Source: Compostimonas suwonensis (lineage in GTDB: Bacteria; Actinomycetota; Actinomycetes; Actinomycetales; Microbacteriaceae). Taken from it: a stretch of DNA of 64,000 nucleotides. The notes beneath the pieces were generated by a model. The model saw only the letters and a program-made list of their open reading frames with translations. It ran no database searches and was not told the origin of the DNA. Made by a program: the position numbers and the translations under genes. Below, one piece after another: positions 50,291-58,534 of this stretch. How positions within the stretch are numbered: position 1 is the first letter of the stretch; each line of letters opens with the position of its first letter. The stretch lies in NCBI RefSeq assembly GCF_002797855.1, contig NZ_PGFB01000008.1, positions 44,301 through 108,300 on the forward strand, in the 5' to 3' direction.

Positions 50291-50851
50291 ATGGCGGTCT
50301 ATCGTCGGAGTGAGAGCCCTCGCGAGCCGCGCCCACGGCCGGATTTCGGGCGTCTGACGGGCCTCGTCGCTCAGCCGGCGATCATCCACGAGTCGCTCGA
50401 GTGGAGCGATCGCCCGCGGCCGATCACCCACGTGGACGTGACCTACAGCACGCCGCTGCGATCCGAGATGGGCCGGGAGCTCTCGGGCGCGGTGCGCAAC
50501 CATCTGCGGGCGCCGGACACCGAGTGGGCGACGGTCGAGCGCCTCGCCGCCAAACATCTGCGGGCCGTCGCCGAACGCGACCCCGGCAATCGCGGAGTGC
50601 GCTTCGATCGGCTGCCGGAGTGGGAGCGGGCCGTCGTCGACATCGACGGCAGCACGCACACGGTGCTCCAGTCGATCTACGAGGGCTTCGAGGCCATCGC
50701 CTTCCGCAACGGCGACAGGGTCGTCAGCAGCGTCTTCTCGGTCTTCGACGCCGTCGAGATCGTCACCGCCTTCCGCACCTTCTACTTCACCGAGCGCACC
50801 CTGCCCGACGACGCCGTGCGATCGTCATCCGACGACGGCCTGCTGCCCTGA
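50291..50851 (+). CDS. Conserved-looking protein of unknown function
   Basis: A 186-residue soluble protein. It starts with a basic Arg/Pro tail (MAVYRRSESPREPRPRPDF) and continues with a mixed alpha/beta segment (ITHVDVTYSTPLRSEMGREL, later FDRLPEWERAVVDIDGSTHTV). No cysteine cluster, signal peptide or membrane helix. I do not recognise a family. Upstream, the end of the MFS gene has TGA triplets at 50215, 50226 and 50237. The start at 50291 has no ribosome binding site and may be leaderless, with a weak GACGCT box 6 nt before it. Confidence 0.75.
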   Translation: MAVYRRSESPREPRPRPDFGRLTGLVAQPAIIHESLEWSDRPRPITHVDVTYSTPLRSEMGRELSGAVRNHLRAPDTEWATVERLAAKHLRAVAERDPGNRGVRFDRLPEWERAVVDIDGSTHTVLQSIYEGFEAIAFRNGDRVVSSVFSVFDAVEIVTAFRTFYFTERTLPDDAVRSSSDDGLLP

Positions 50852-50913
50852 ACGCGCCGAACGGCACAACCTGCCGTCCATCGATCCGCAACCCCGGCTT
50901 TCCCTTGCTTCGC

Positions 50914-50919
50914 TACTCT
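50914..50919 (+). promoter_or_regulatory. -10-like box 8 nt before ppk2 (leaderless?)
   Basis: TACTCT, then 8 nt, then ATG 50928. No ribosome binding site is seen. Confidence 0.4.
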
Positions 50920-50927
50920 CGGGCAGC

Positions 50928-51863
50928 ATGACGGAACTCGTGACCCACCACCTGCCCGCACCCGACCTCGACGACGTGCTCGGCTACACGGTCATCGATG
51001 TGGACGACGACGACCCCGTGCTCGTGGGCCGCGACGGCAAGCCCGTCGACACCTGGCGTGAGGGCTACCCCTACGACGAGCGGATGGACCGCGAGGAGTA
51101 CGAGCTCAACAAGCGCCTGCTGCAGATCGAGCTGCTCAAGCTGCAGAACTGGATCAAGGCGAGCAACCGCCGCCTCGTCGTCGTCTTCGAGGGCAGGGAC
51201 GCCGCGGGCAAGGGCGGCACGATCAAGCGCTTCACCGAGCACCTCAACCCCCGCGGAGCCCGCGTCGTCGCGCTCGAGAAGCCCACACCGCGGGAGGCCT
51301 CGCAGTGGTACTTCCAGCGCTACGTGCAGCACCTCCCGGCGTCCGGCGAGATCGTGCTCTTCGACCGCTCCTGGTACAACCGGGCCGGCGTCGAACGGGT
51401 CATGGGCTTCTGCTCGGGCCAGCAGTACGAGGAGTTCGTGCGCCAGGCGCCCCAGTTCGAGAACATGCTCGTGGGCGACGGCATCGATCTCGTGAAGTTC
51501 TGGTTCTCAGTGTCGTCCGACGAGCAGCGCACGCGCTTCGCGATCCGCCAGGTCGACCCCGTGCGCCAGTGGAAGCTCTCCCCCATGGACATCGCCTCGC
51601 TCGACAAGTGGGACGACTACACCAAAGCCAAGGAGGCCATGTTCGCGGCGACCGACACGGAGATCGCGCCGTGGACTGTCGTGAAGAGCAACGACAAGAA
51701 GCGCGCCCGCCTCGAGGCGATGAAGCACGTGCTGCACCTCTTCGACTACGACAACAAGGATGTCGCGATCGTCGGCCGGCCCGACGCGAAGATCGTGGGA
51801 TCCGCCGCGCACGTCTACGAGCGCGGCGAGAACGCGGGCGGCACGGCGGCACCGGCCGTCTGA
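50928..51863 (+). CDS. ppk2: Polyphosphate kinase 2
   Basis: A 311-residue PPK2-family enzyme that transfers phosphate between polyphosphate and nucleotides. It carries the Walker A loop GRDAAGKGGT (residues 89-98), the Walker B motif FDRSWYNR (Asp146) and the lid segment FWFSVSSDEQRTRFAIR. It is the single-domain class, which usually makes GTP or ATP from the diphosphate. The C-terminal 20 residues are Ala/Gly-rich. The gene stands alone; a leaderless promoter is suggested. Confidence 0.93.
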   Translation: MTELVTHHLPAPDLDDVLGYTVIDVDDDDPVLVGRDGKPVDTWREGYPYDERMDREEYELNKRLLQIELLKLQNWIKASNRRLVVVFEGRDAAGKGGTIKRFTEHLNPRGARVVALEKPTPREASQWYFQRYVQHLPASGEIVLFDRSWYNRAGVERVMGFCSGQQYEEFVRQAPQFENMLVGDGIDLVKFWFSVSSDEQRTRFAIRQVDPVRQWKLSPMDIASLDKWDDYTKAKEAMFAATDTEIAPWTVVKSNDKKRARLEAMKHVLHLFDYDNKDVAIVGRPDAKIVGSAAHVYERGENAGGTAAPAV

Positions 51864-51918
51864 CACAGCGCGGCCGGGCGGGACGAGCCCGGGCGGAACA
51901 CGATCGGGCGCGGGGCGG

Positions 51919-52797
51919 CTAGCGCAGCAGCTCGGCGGCGGCGCGACTGAGGGTGTCCGCGACATCCGCGAGCATCGTCGACTCGAGCGCCCACTGCTGC
52001 CAGTAGAGCGGAACGTCGACGGGATGCCCCGGGTCGAGCTCGACGAGCAGCCCCTCGGCGAGCCGCCCCTCCACCTGGATGCCGGGGAGGGCCGCCCAGC
52101 CGAGGCCGAGGACGACCGCCTCGACGAAGTCGGTCGAGGCGGGGACGTAGTTGCGGGGCGGATGCAGCTGCCGCCGGGTGCGGAGACGCAGGTATCGGTC
52201 TTGCAGCTCGTCCTTGCGATCGAAGACGACCATGGGCGCGACGGCCAGGGCCTCCGGCGTCGGCCCCTCGGGGAACCACCGCTCGGCGAAGGCCGGGCTC
52301 GCCATCGCGCGGTACTGCATCGAGCCGAGCGGGCGCACGATGCATCCCTGCACCGCCTCGGGCTCGGAGGTGACCGCGGCCATGACGGTGCCCTTGCGCA
52401 GCAGCACCGTCGAGTGATCCTGGTCTTCGAGGTGCAGCTCGAACGAGAGCTCGGGAACCCGGGCCAGCGCGGGCAGGATCCAGGTGGCGAGGGAGTCGGC
52501 GTTGACGACGAGCGGCACGACCGTGCGGCCGGAGCCGTCACCCGCGCCCAGCGCCTCGAAGGCCTCGCGTTCGAGCACGGCGAACTGCCGGGCGAGCCGC
52601 ACGAGCACCTGACCGGATTCGGTCGCCCGCACGGGCTTCGAGCGTTGCAGGAGCACACGCCCCAGCTGCTGTTCGAGGGATTTGATCCGCTGGCTCACGG
52701 CAGAGGGAGTGATGCGCATCGCTCGCGCGGCGTTCTCGAAGCTGCCGTTGTCGACGACTGCTGCGAGGGTGCTCAACTGGTCAAGCTGGAGTTCCAT
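51919..52797 (-). CDS. lysG: LysR-family regulator LysG/ArgP
   Basis: A 292-residue LysR-type regulator of basic amino acid export. Residues 1-65 are the winged helix (LDQLSTLAAVVDNGSFENAARAMRITPSAVSQRIK); the rest is the effector domain, which in the family senses lysine, arginine or histidine. Its divergent neighbour is lysE, as in Corynebacterium. The shared 72-bp gap contains a TTAG/CTAA palindrome (52809-52823). Start at 52797. Confidence 0.92.
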   Translation of the reverse strand: MELQLDQLSTLAAVVDNGSFENAARAMRITPSAVSQRIKSLEQQLGRVLLQRSKPVRATESGQVLVRLARQFAVLEREAFEALGAGDGSGRTVVPLVVNADSLATWILPALARVPELSFELHLEDQDHSTVLLRKGTVMAAVTSEPEAVQGCIVRPLGSMQYRAMASPAFAERWFPEGPTPEALAVAPMVVFDRKDELQDRYLRLRTRRQLHPPRNYVPASTDFVEAVVLGLGWAALPGIQVEGRLAEGLLVELDPGHPVDVPLYWQQWALESTMLADVADTLSRAAAELLR

Positions 52798-52808
52798 ATT
52801 AAGCGATC

Positions 52809-52823
52809 CTAATCTTTCGTTAG
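52809..52823. promoter_or_regulatory. Probable LysG operator
   Basis: CTAA (52809-52812), 7 nt, TTAG (52820-52823). It extends to ATCCTAA / TTAGAAT with one mismatch. The position between divergent lysG and lysE matches a LysR site. Confidence 0.6.
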
Positions 52824-52833
52824 AATCTTTAGC

Positions 52834-52862
52834 TTCACCTCATCGGCCCCGCCGCATACCGT
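52834..52862 (+). promoter_or_regulatory. lysE promoter, probably leaderless
   Basis: TTCACC (52834-52839), 17 bp, TACCGT (52857-52862), 7 nt, ATG 52870. No ribosome binding site precedes lysE. Confidence 0.45.
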
Positions 52863-52869
52863 TGACGGC

Positions 52870-53508
52870 ATGACCTCCTCGCCAGCCCTCCTCGTCGCGC
52901 TCTCCGGTTTCGCGGCGGGGGCGTCGCTCATCATCGCGATCGGCGCGCAGAACGCCTTCGTGCTGCGTCAGGGTCTGCGCCGCGAGCACGTCCTCGTCGT
53001 CGTGGCCATCTGCGCGCTGAGCGACGCGATCCTCATCGCCCTGGGCATCGCCGGCATCGGCGCGCTCGTGACGACGGCGCCGGTCGTGCTCGACATCGTG
53101 CGGTGGCTCGGCGCGGGCTTCCTCATCGCCTACGCCGTGTTCGCCGCCCGCCGCGCCATCCGGCCCGGTCGACTGGATGCCGGCGGCCCGGCCGCCACGA
53201 CCCTCGCCGCCGCGGTGCTCACCTGCCTGGCGCTCACCTGGCTCAACCCGCACGTCTACCTCGACACCGTGCTGCTGCTCGGCTCGCTCGCCTCCACGCA
53301 CGGCGACACCGGCCGCTGGATCTTCGGCGCCGGGGCCGTGCTCGCGAGCATCCTCTGGTTCGCAGGGCTCGGCCACGGCGCCCGTCTGCTGAGCCGGTTC
53401 TTCGCGCGCCCACTGGCCTGGCGCATCCTCGACGCCGCGATCGCCGTGGTGATGTTCACCCTCGGCGTGCTGCTGCTCGTGCCGGTGCTCGCGCCGCTCT
53501 TCTCGTAG
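52870..53508 (+). CDS. lysE: Lysine/arginine exporter (LysE family)
   Basis: A 212-residue transporter with six hydrophobic helices and the conserved N-terminal GASLIIAIGAQNAFVLRQGL. This matches LysE/ArgO exporters of basic amino acids. It diverges from lysG, which needs lysine or arginine to activate it in related species. The start is preceded by a promoter at leaderless spacing. The function is inferred from family and pairing. Confidence 0.93.
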   Translation: MTSSPALLVALSGFAAGASLIIAIGAQNAFVLRQGLRREHVLVVVAICALSDAILIALGIAGIGALVTTAPVVLDIVRWLGAGFLIAYAVFAARRAIRPGRLDAGGPAATTLAAAVLTCLALTWLNPHVYLDTVLLLGSLASTHGDTGRWIFGAGAVLASILWFAGLGHGARLLSRFFARPLAWRILDAAIAVVMFTLGVLLLVPVLAPLFS

Positions 53509-53568
53509 ACGCGGGCTCTCCACACGCCGAATCCCTGCGCGAGGCATCAGCGCGCGGTCGGAAGCACC

Positions 53569-53613
53569 AAGGGTCAGCGCGCTAAGGGTCAGCCCGCGAA
53601 GACTCAGCGCGCG
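53569..53613 (-). repeat. 15-bp stop-codon tandem array at the end of the LuxR gene
   Basis: Three units (53599-53613, 53584-53598, 53569-53583, minus strand) of the form CGCGCTGAGTCTT with few changes. TGA recurs in frame at 53606, 53591 and 53576, so the gene has three successive in-frame stops. Confidence 0.88.
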
Positions 53614-56600
53614 AGGTAGGCCGCCTCCGTGCGCGTCGAGGCTCCCGTCTTGCGCAGGATGCTCGAGACGTGCACGCTCGCGGTCTTCGAGCTGATGAAC
53701 AGCCGTTCGGCGATCTGCCGGTTGCTGAGACCCTGCGCGAGCAGGTCGAGCACCTGCTGCTCGCGCTCGGTGAGCCCCGCCCCGCCCGCGAGCCCGCCGG
53801 CCGCCGATCCGGCGCCCACGGAACCTGCGTTCGCCGGGCCGATGGCGCCGATCCGGCGTTCGAGCTCGAGCACGTGCGCGGTGATGAGACCGGCGCCGAT
53901 CTCCTCCGCGCGTTCGCGAGCCTCCTGGGCCCGATCGCGCGCCGCCACCCGGTCTCCCGAGAGGGCGAGCGACTCCGCGTGACGCAGGAGCGTGTAGGCG
54001 GAGAGCTGCGCTGGAACGGTCGCAGCCGCGCTGGCCGCGACCGCGGCATCCCACAGCTCGGGATCGGTTCCCGTGCGGCCCGGACCGCCCAGCTCGGCGT
54101 CGACGATCGCGAGATAGGCCGGCGCCGTCGGCCAGCCGCTCGACTGCCCGAGGATGTCGCGGAGCCTCCGCTCGGCCGCAGCGGGGTCGAAGCCGCCCTC
54201 CCCCGCAATCGTGTCGCCCCCGGCGCCCGTACCCCCGCTGACTCCGCCCTCGCTCACCCCGCGCTCGATGACCGTGCCCGTCGCGACGATCGCGGCCAGC
54301 GTGCGGGCGGCGACGGCGAGCACGGGCAGGTCGTAGGCCGAGAAGATGCAGTAGCCGGGGCCGAGGATGCCGCTGACCTCCGCCCACGCCTCGCGCACGT
54401 TGCCCCGCTCGAGGGCGATCTCGGCCGCGATCGCCGCGAGGCCGAGGCGGGATTGGGCCTCGACCTGCAATTGCACGCTGAGCGCCGCCCGCCACCCGCG
54501 CAGCAGCCGCTCGGCCTGCACGGCGTCGCCGCCCCACAGCGTCGTGCGGAGTTTGAGGCGCTGCAGATGGGCGCTGAACCCGATCGGCGGGTCGAGCTCG
54601 AGCGCGCGGTCGAGCAGCTCGTTGGCTCGTTCCGTGCGCCCGAGGCAGAACAGCGGACCGATCACGTTGGACATGAGCATCGCGCCCGAGGTGCGCTCCA
54701 CGCCCCGCTCGCGGGCGCGCCCGGTGCCCTCCTCGGCGAAGCGGATCGCCTCCTCGTAGCGCCCGAGCAGGTTCATGGCGTCGGACTGGTTCACCCAGTA
54801 CCGCAGCCGAGCCGAGTCGCTGCCCTCGGCGAGCTCTCCGGCCAGCGCGAGGTCGGCGAGCCCCCGATCGATGTCGCCGAGCGAGACCCGGGAGAATCCG
54901 CGGATGTTGGCGGCCACCGACATCCGGGCCCGGGAATCCGCCTCGCGGGCCTCGCGGAAGCCCTCGTCGGCCACGTCGACGGCCTGCTCGAAGTGGGCGG
55001 AGAGCATCAGCCGTGCCGCGAGCTCCCCCAGCACGTTGGCCCGGAGCACACTCGGCGGCCGGCCCTGCAGCACGAGGAGCGCCTGGCGCAGCAGCTCGAC
55101 CGAGCCCGTCTGACCGAGGTTCGCGAGATAGGAGGCCTTGTCGCGCAGCAGCCGGGCGTAGAGCTCGGGCTCGGCCGGAGACGAGGAGGCGATCGCCTCG
55201 TCGACGAGCGCGACGGCCCGTTCGCTCTCGCCTACATTGCGCAGGATGTAGGCGGTGTCGGCGAGCAGGTCGACCCGGCTGCTGCCGGCGACGGTCTCGG
55301 CGTCGGGCACCTGGCTCCAGAGCTCGAGCGCCCGTTCGCCCATACGCGCCGCGGTCGCGAAGGCATAGGCGGCGCGGGCCTGGCGCATGGCCGTCACGGC
55401 CGAGGCGAAGGCGCATCCGACGTTGTGCGCCGCCATCCAGTGATAGGAGATCGCGGTCGCGTCGGCCGGCCCGGCCCGGCCCTCGAGCGCCTCGGCGTAG
55501 CGCGTGTGGAAACGCACGCGCTCACCCGGCAGCAGCTCTTCGTGGATGGCCTCGCGCACGAGCGCGTGCCGGAAGGCGTAGGCCGTGCCGTCGACCACGA
55601 GAACGCTCGCGACGACCGCCTCCCTCGCCGCGCGGTCGATGTCATCGGCCGCGGCCTGCTCCGAGCTCGCGTCGTAGACCTCGGAGAGGAGCTCGTGCTC
55701 GACACGTGCGCCGCCGGCCGCGAGCAGGCGCAGGACCTTCTGAGTCGGCTCGGTGAGCGATTCGTAGCGCACGAGCAGGATGTCGCGCAGAGTCGCAGGC
55801 ACGCACTCCACGTTGAGGGTGCCGTCGACCTTGACGAGCTCCTCGATGAAGAAGGGGACCCCGTCGGTGCGATCGAAGATGATGCCCACGTCGTGCGCGT
55901 CGGGCGCGGAGCCGACGAGGGAGCCCACGAGCTGCCGCACCTGACGGCGGTTCAGCCGTTGCAGCTCGAGGCGCACGACCTTGCGGTTGCGGTCGAGCTC
56001 CGGGCGCCAGGCCCGCAGGGGATGACCGCGGCCCAGATCGTCGCTGCGGAAGGTCACGACGAGCAGCACCCGGGCGTCTTCCACGACCCGCACGAGGAAG
56101 CGGAGGAGAGCCAGGGTCGCCTGGTCTGACCAGTGCAGGTCTTCGACGACGACGACGATGGGACGCTCGCGCGAGACGTTCTCGAGCACGGCGGCGACGG
56201 CCTCGAAGAGGCGCTCGGCGCTGCCGCGCTGGGTCGCCTCGGTCTGCGCCCGGTCGCGGAGCTCGGGCAGCAGCACCGCGAGCGCGTCGCGCGCCGGGCC
56301 CGCCGCCTCGAGGAAGGCCTCCTCGCCGATCGTCGCCGCGAGGGCGCGGAGCGCGGCGATGACGGGCGCGTAGGGAGGGGCGTCGCGATCGAGGTCGACG
56401 CACTGGCCCCGTACGACGATGGGCGCGGGGCTCGACGGCCCGCCGACGGGGATCGAGCGGATGAACTCGGTCAGCAGACGGGTCTTGCCGACACCCGCCT
56501 CGCCGCTCACGACGACCGTGCGCGCGGAGCCCGTGCGGCTCTCGGCGAGCGCGTCTGCGAGGGCCGCGAGGTCTTTCTCACGACCAATGAGGCTCGTGCT

Positions 56601-56750
56601 GGTGGTCGGCGGCATGATCTCATCGTGCCACCGACCACCGACATGTGCACCGACATGTGCACCGACATGTGCACCGACATGTGCACCGCCGTCTGCACCG
56701 CCGTCTGCACCGCCGCGCGCAGTGCCCCGGGCGCCGCCGGCATCCGTCAC
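53604..56750 (-). CDS. Large AAA/TPR LuxR-family transcriptional regulator
   Basis: A 1048-residue regulator with an AAA ATPase near the N-terminus (Walker A GEAGVGKTR at 83-91; Walker B IVVVVEDLHW), a long helical repeat middle and a C-terminal LuxR helix-turn-helix (LTEREQQVLDLLAQGLSNRQIAERLFISSKTASVHVSSILRKTG). Such proteins integrate a ligand and ATP to control transcription; the target is unknown. The start is uncertain. GTG 56750 overlaps the previous stop (GTGA) but adds 45 repetitive residues (GAHV and GADG units). ATG 56615 begins the conserved part at residue 46. It follows two tiny genes on the same strand. Confidence 0.85.
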   Translation of the reverse strand: MTDAGGARGTARGGADGGADGGAHVGAHVGAHVGAHVGGRWHDEIMPPTTSTSLIGREKDLAALADALAESRTGSARTVVVSGEAGVGKTRLLTEFIRSIPVGGPSSPAPIVVRGQCVDLDRDAPPYAPVIAALRALAATIGEEAFLEAAGPARDALAVLLPELRDRAQTEATQRGSAERLFEAVAAVLENVSRERPIVVVVEDLHWSDQATLALLRFLVRVVEDARVLLVVTFRSDDLGRGHPLRAWRPELDRNRKVVRLELQRLNRRQVRQLVGSLVGSAPDAHDVGIIFDRTDGVPFFIEELVKVDGTLNVECVPATLRDILLVRYESLTEPTQKVLRLLAAGGARVEHELLSEVYDASSEQAAADDIDRAAREAVVASVLVVDGTAYAFRHALVREAIHEELLPGERVRFHTRYAEALEGRAGPADATAISYHWMAAHNVGCAFASAVTAMRQARAAYAFATAARMGERALELWSQVPDAETVAGSSRVDLLADTAYILRNVGESERAVALVDEAIASSSPAEPELYARLLRDKASYLANLGQTGSVELLRQALLVLQGRPPSVLRANVLGELAARLMLSAHFEQAVDVADEGFREAREADSRARMSVAANIRGFSRVSLGDIDRGLADLALAGELAEGSDSARLRYWVNQSDAMNLLGRYEEAIRFAEEGTGRARERGVERTSGAMLMSNVIGPLFCLGRTERANELLDRALELDPPIGFSAHLQRLKLRTTLWGGDAVQAERLLRGWRAALSVQLQVEAQSRLGLAAIAAEIALERGNVREAWAEVSGILGPGYCIFSAYDLPVLAVAARTLAAIVATGTVIERGVSEGGVSGGTGAGGDTIAGEGGFDPAAAERRLRDILGQSSGWPTAPAYLAIVDAELGGPGRTGTDPELWDAAVAASAAATVPAQLSAYTLLRHAESLALSGDRVAARDRAQEARERAEEIGAGLITAHVLELERRIGAIGPANAGSVGAGSAAGGLAGGAGLTEREQQVLDLLAQGLSNRQIAERLFISSKTASVHVSSILRKTGASTRTEAAYLAR
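56641..56712 (-). repeat. 12-bp tandem repeat near the start of the LuxR gene
   Basis: Four units ACATGTGCACCG (56641, 56653, 56665, 56677) and two units CCGTCTGCACCG (56689, 56701). If translated they give GAHV and GADG tetrads. The units contain the palindromes ACATGT and GTGCAC. Confidence 0.85.
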
Positions 56751-57049
56751 CGCGCGGAGCTCGCCCGGCTCTCGCAGGGCACGGCCCGGGCGCGATCGGC
56801 CGGCTCGGCCGGCTCGGCCGGGGTGCCGCGGAACCAGGCCACTATCCGCTGAGGGACGCCGCGTCGCCCGGGCAGGGCGACCCGACCGGAGCGCACGACG
56901 CGAGGCGCGGGGGCCTCCACTGCGACCGGATGCCCGCCCTCCGTCTCCTCGAGACGTTCGAGCGCGCTGCGCCGGATCTCGAGCTCGCGGGTCAGCTGTT
57001 CTTCGTGCGCACGGTACAGGGTGGGGAAGGAGAATTCGGTGATCTGCAT
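56747..57049 (-). CDS. Small protein of unknown function upstream of the LuxR gene
   Basis: A 100-residue protein with a clear ribosome binding site (AGAGGAAG, about 9 nt before ATG 57049). It starts MQITEFSFPTLYRAHEEQLT and has an N-terminal helix rich in Glu, Arg and Leu, a Val/Arg segment, and a Pro/Glu/Ala C-terminus coded partly by a 9-bp repeat (near 56795-56822). Its stop overlaps GTG 56750 of the LuxR gene. No family recognised. Confidence 0.6.
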   Translation of the reverse strand: MQITEFSFPTLYRAHEEQLTRELEIRRSALERLEETEGGHPVAVEAPAPRVVRSGRVALPGRRGVPQRIVAWFRGTPAEPAEPADRARAVPCESRASSAR

Positions 57050-57117
57050 GGTGATGCTTCCTCTGTGTTCGGGCGTGCTCGGCGTTGTGCGCGAGCCGCC
57101 TGCCGGATGTCTGTGTA

Positions 57118-57149
57118 GGTGAAGGTCTGCACGGGTGAAGGTCTGCACG
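57118..57149. repeat. 16-bp direct repeat
   Basis: GGTGAAGGTCTGCACG at 57118-57133 and 57134-57149, perfect, between two tiny genes (57198 and 57049 ends). Confidence 0.7.
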
Positions 57150-57197
57150 GTCGACGGCGTGTGCCGATCCGTGTGCCGGATGCCGCGTGCCGGGCGT

Positions 57198-57311
57198 CTA
57201 GCGCAGACCGCGCTTCGTCGGGACCGGCCCGTAGCCGTCCCGCACGAGCTGGGCGATCGTCGTGGCGATGGCCCACACCCCGATCGCACCGAGAACGATG
57301 AAGATCCACAT
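57198..57311 (-). CDS. Tiny single-span membrane protein
   Basis: A 37-residue protein: a hydrophobic helix (MWIFIVLGAIGVWAIATTIA) followed by a short polar tail ending KRGLR. GAGAGGAG about 8 nt before ATG 57311 is a strong ribosome binding site. It may be the first gene of the run that leads to the LuxR regulator. Function unknown; such peptides often act as membrane-protein partners. Confidence 0.6.
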   Translation of the reverse strand: MWIFIVLGAIGVWAIATTIAQLVRDGYGPVPTKRGLR

Positions 57312-57523
57312 GATTCCGCTCCTCTCCCGATGTCGCCGCTGTTGCGTGCCACTGCTGTTCGGTGTCACCGTGTTCGACGTCGATGGATCGAGACTGCTCG
57401 CTAAGGCGGATGCCCGGCATCGGACGCTTGACCTATTTGCCCGAGGCGCTCGGCCACCGCGTCTAAGACCCGCCTCAGACATCCCGCCACCGTCATCTCG
57501 AGCGGCGACACGTCCCGAGCGGT

Positions 57524-57529
57524 TAGCCT
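57524..57529 (+). promoter_or_regulatory. -10-like box 6 nt before the methyltransferase start
   Basis: TAGCCT, then 6 nt, then ATG 57536. A GGAG also lies in that gap, so either a leaderless or short-leader start is possible. The remainder of 57312-57523 shows nothing recognised. Confidence 0.35.
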
Positions 57530-57535
57530 GGAGGC

Positions 57536-58333
57536 ATGCCTCGCGATGACCGGTCAGCCCTCTCCTTCGGCTCGGCCGTCGACGACTACGAGCGCGGACG
57601 CCCCGGGTATCCGGCCGAGGCCGTCGACTGGATCCTCGGTCTGACGAGCGAACGCAGGCCGACGGGCGAGCACGGCGGCTCCGGCATCCGCAATGAGCCG
57701 CTGACCGCGATCGACCTCGGCGCCGGCAGCGGCAAGTTCACCGCGTCCCTCGTGGAGCGCGGGCTCGACTGCCGCGCCGTCGAGCCCGACCCGCAGATGC
57801 GCGCACGCCTCCAGGCCAAGCTCCCGGGCGTCGACGCCCGGGCGGGGAGCGCGGAGTCCATCCCCTTCGACGACGCGAGCGCCGACCTCGTGACCGTGGC
57901 CCAGGCCTGGCACTGGATCGACCCGGTCGTCGCCTCGGCCGAGATCGGGCGCGTGCTGCGGCCCTCCGGCGCTCTCGCCCTCATCTGGAACGTGCGCGAC
58001 GACTCGGTGGGCTGGGTCGACCGGTTCTGGTCGATCTTCCGCACCTCGGCGGCGGAGAACTACGACAGCGTGACACCCCGGATCGCCGCGCCGCTCCGAG
58101 CGACGGCCTACCGCGAGTTCGCGTGGCAGGACACCCTCACGGTCGACGAGCTGCTCGCCCTCGTGACCTCCCGCAGCTACGTCATCCGGCTCTCCCCCGC
58201 CGAGCGCGACGAGCTCATGGGCAGAGTGCGCAGCTTCCTCGACGACGATCCGGATGTCGGAGGCTCGACGACGTTCGTCCTCCCCTACGTCACCCGCGTG
58301 ACCGTCGCGACCCCGGAGTCGAACGTCGGTTGA
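57536..58333 (+). CDS. Class I SAM-dependent methyltransferase
   Basis: A 265-residue methyltransferase. Motif I is IDLGAGSGKFTASL (about residues 59-71), motif II AVEPDPQMRARL, and motif III region AGSAESIPFDDASADLVTVAQAWHW. The HW motif is common in ubiquinone/menaquinone-like and small-molecule methyltransferases. The substrate is not evident. Its 12-residue N-terminal extension is normal. No operon partners. Confidence 0.9.
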   Translation: MPRDDRSALSFGSAVDDYERGRPGYPAEAVDWILGLTSERRPTGEHGGSGIRNEPLTAIDLGAGSGKFTASLVERGLDCRAVEPDPQMRARLQAKLPGVDARAGSAESIPFDDASADLVTVAQAWHWIDPVVASAEIGRVLRPSGALALIWNVRDDSVGWVDRFWSIFRTSAAENYDSVTPRIAAPLRATAYREFAWQDTLTVDELLALVTSRSYVIRLSPAERDELMGRVRSFLDDDPDVGGSTTFVLPYVTRVTVATPESNVG

Positions 58334-58534
58334 ACACAGCGATGTCGGTGGAATAAAGCAGGATGTAGACGACGTTCACACCAACAGGCCCTCAGCCGGC
58401 CGGCGCTCGTGAACCGTCGCACCATCTCACCACCAGCACCTCTCCCAGACTCCGACCACCAGCACACAGCCCGACCACCCGCACGGCTCAGCACTTTTTT
58501 CACCCTTTTTCACGCTCGACGACAGGACCCTCTC

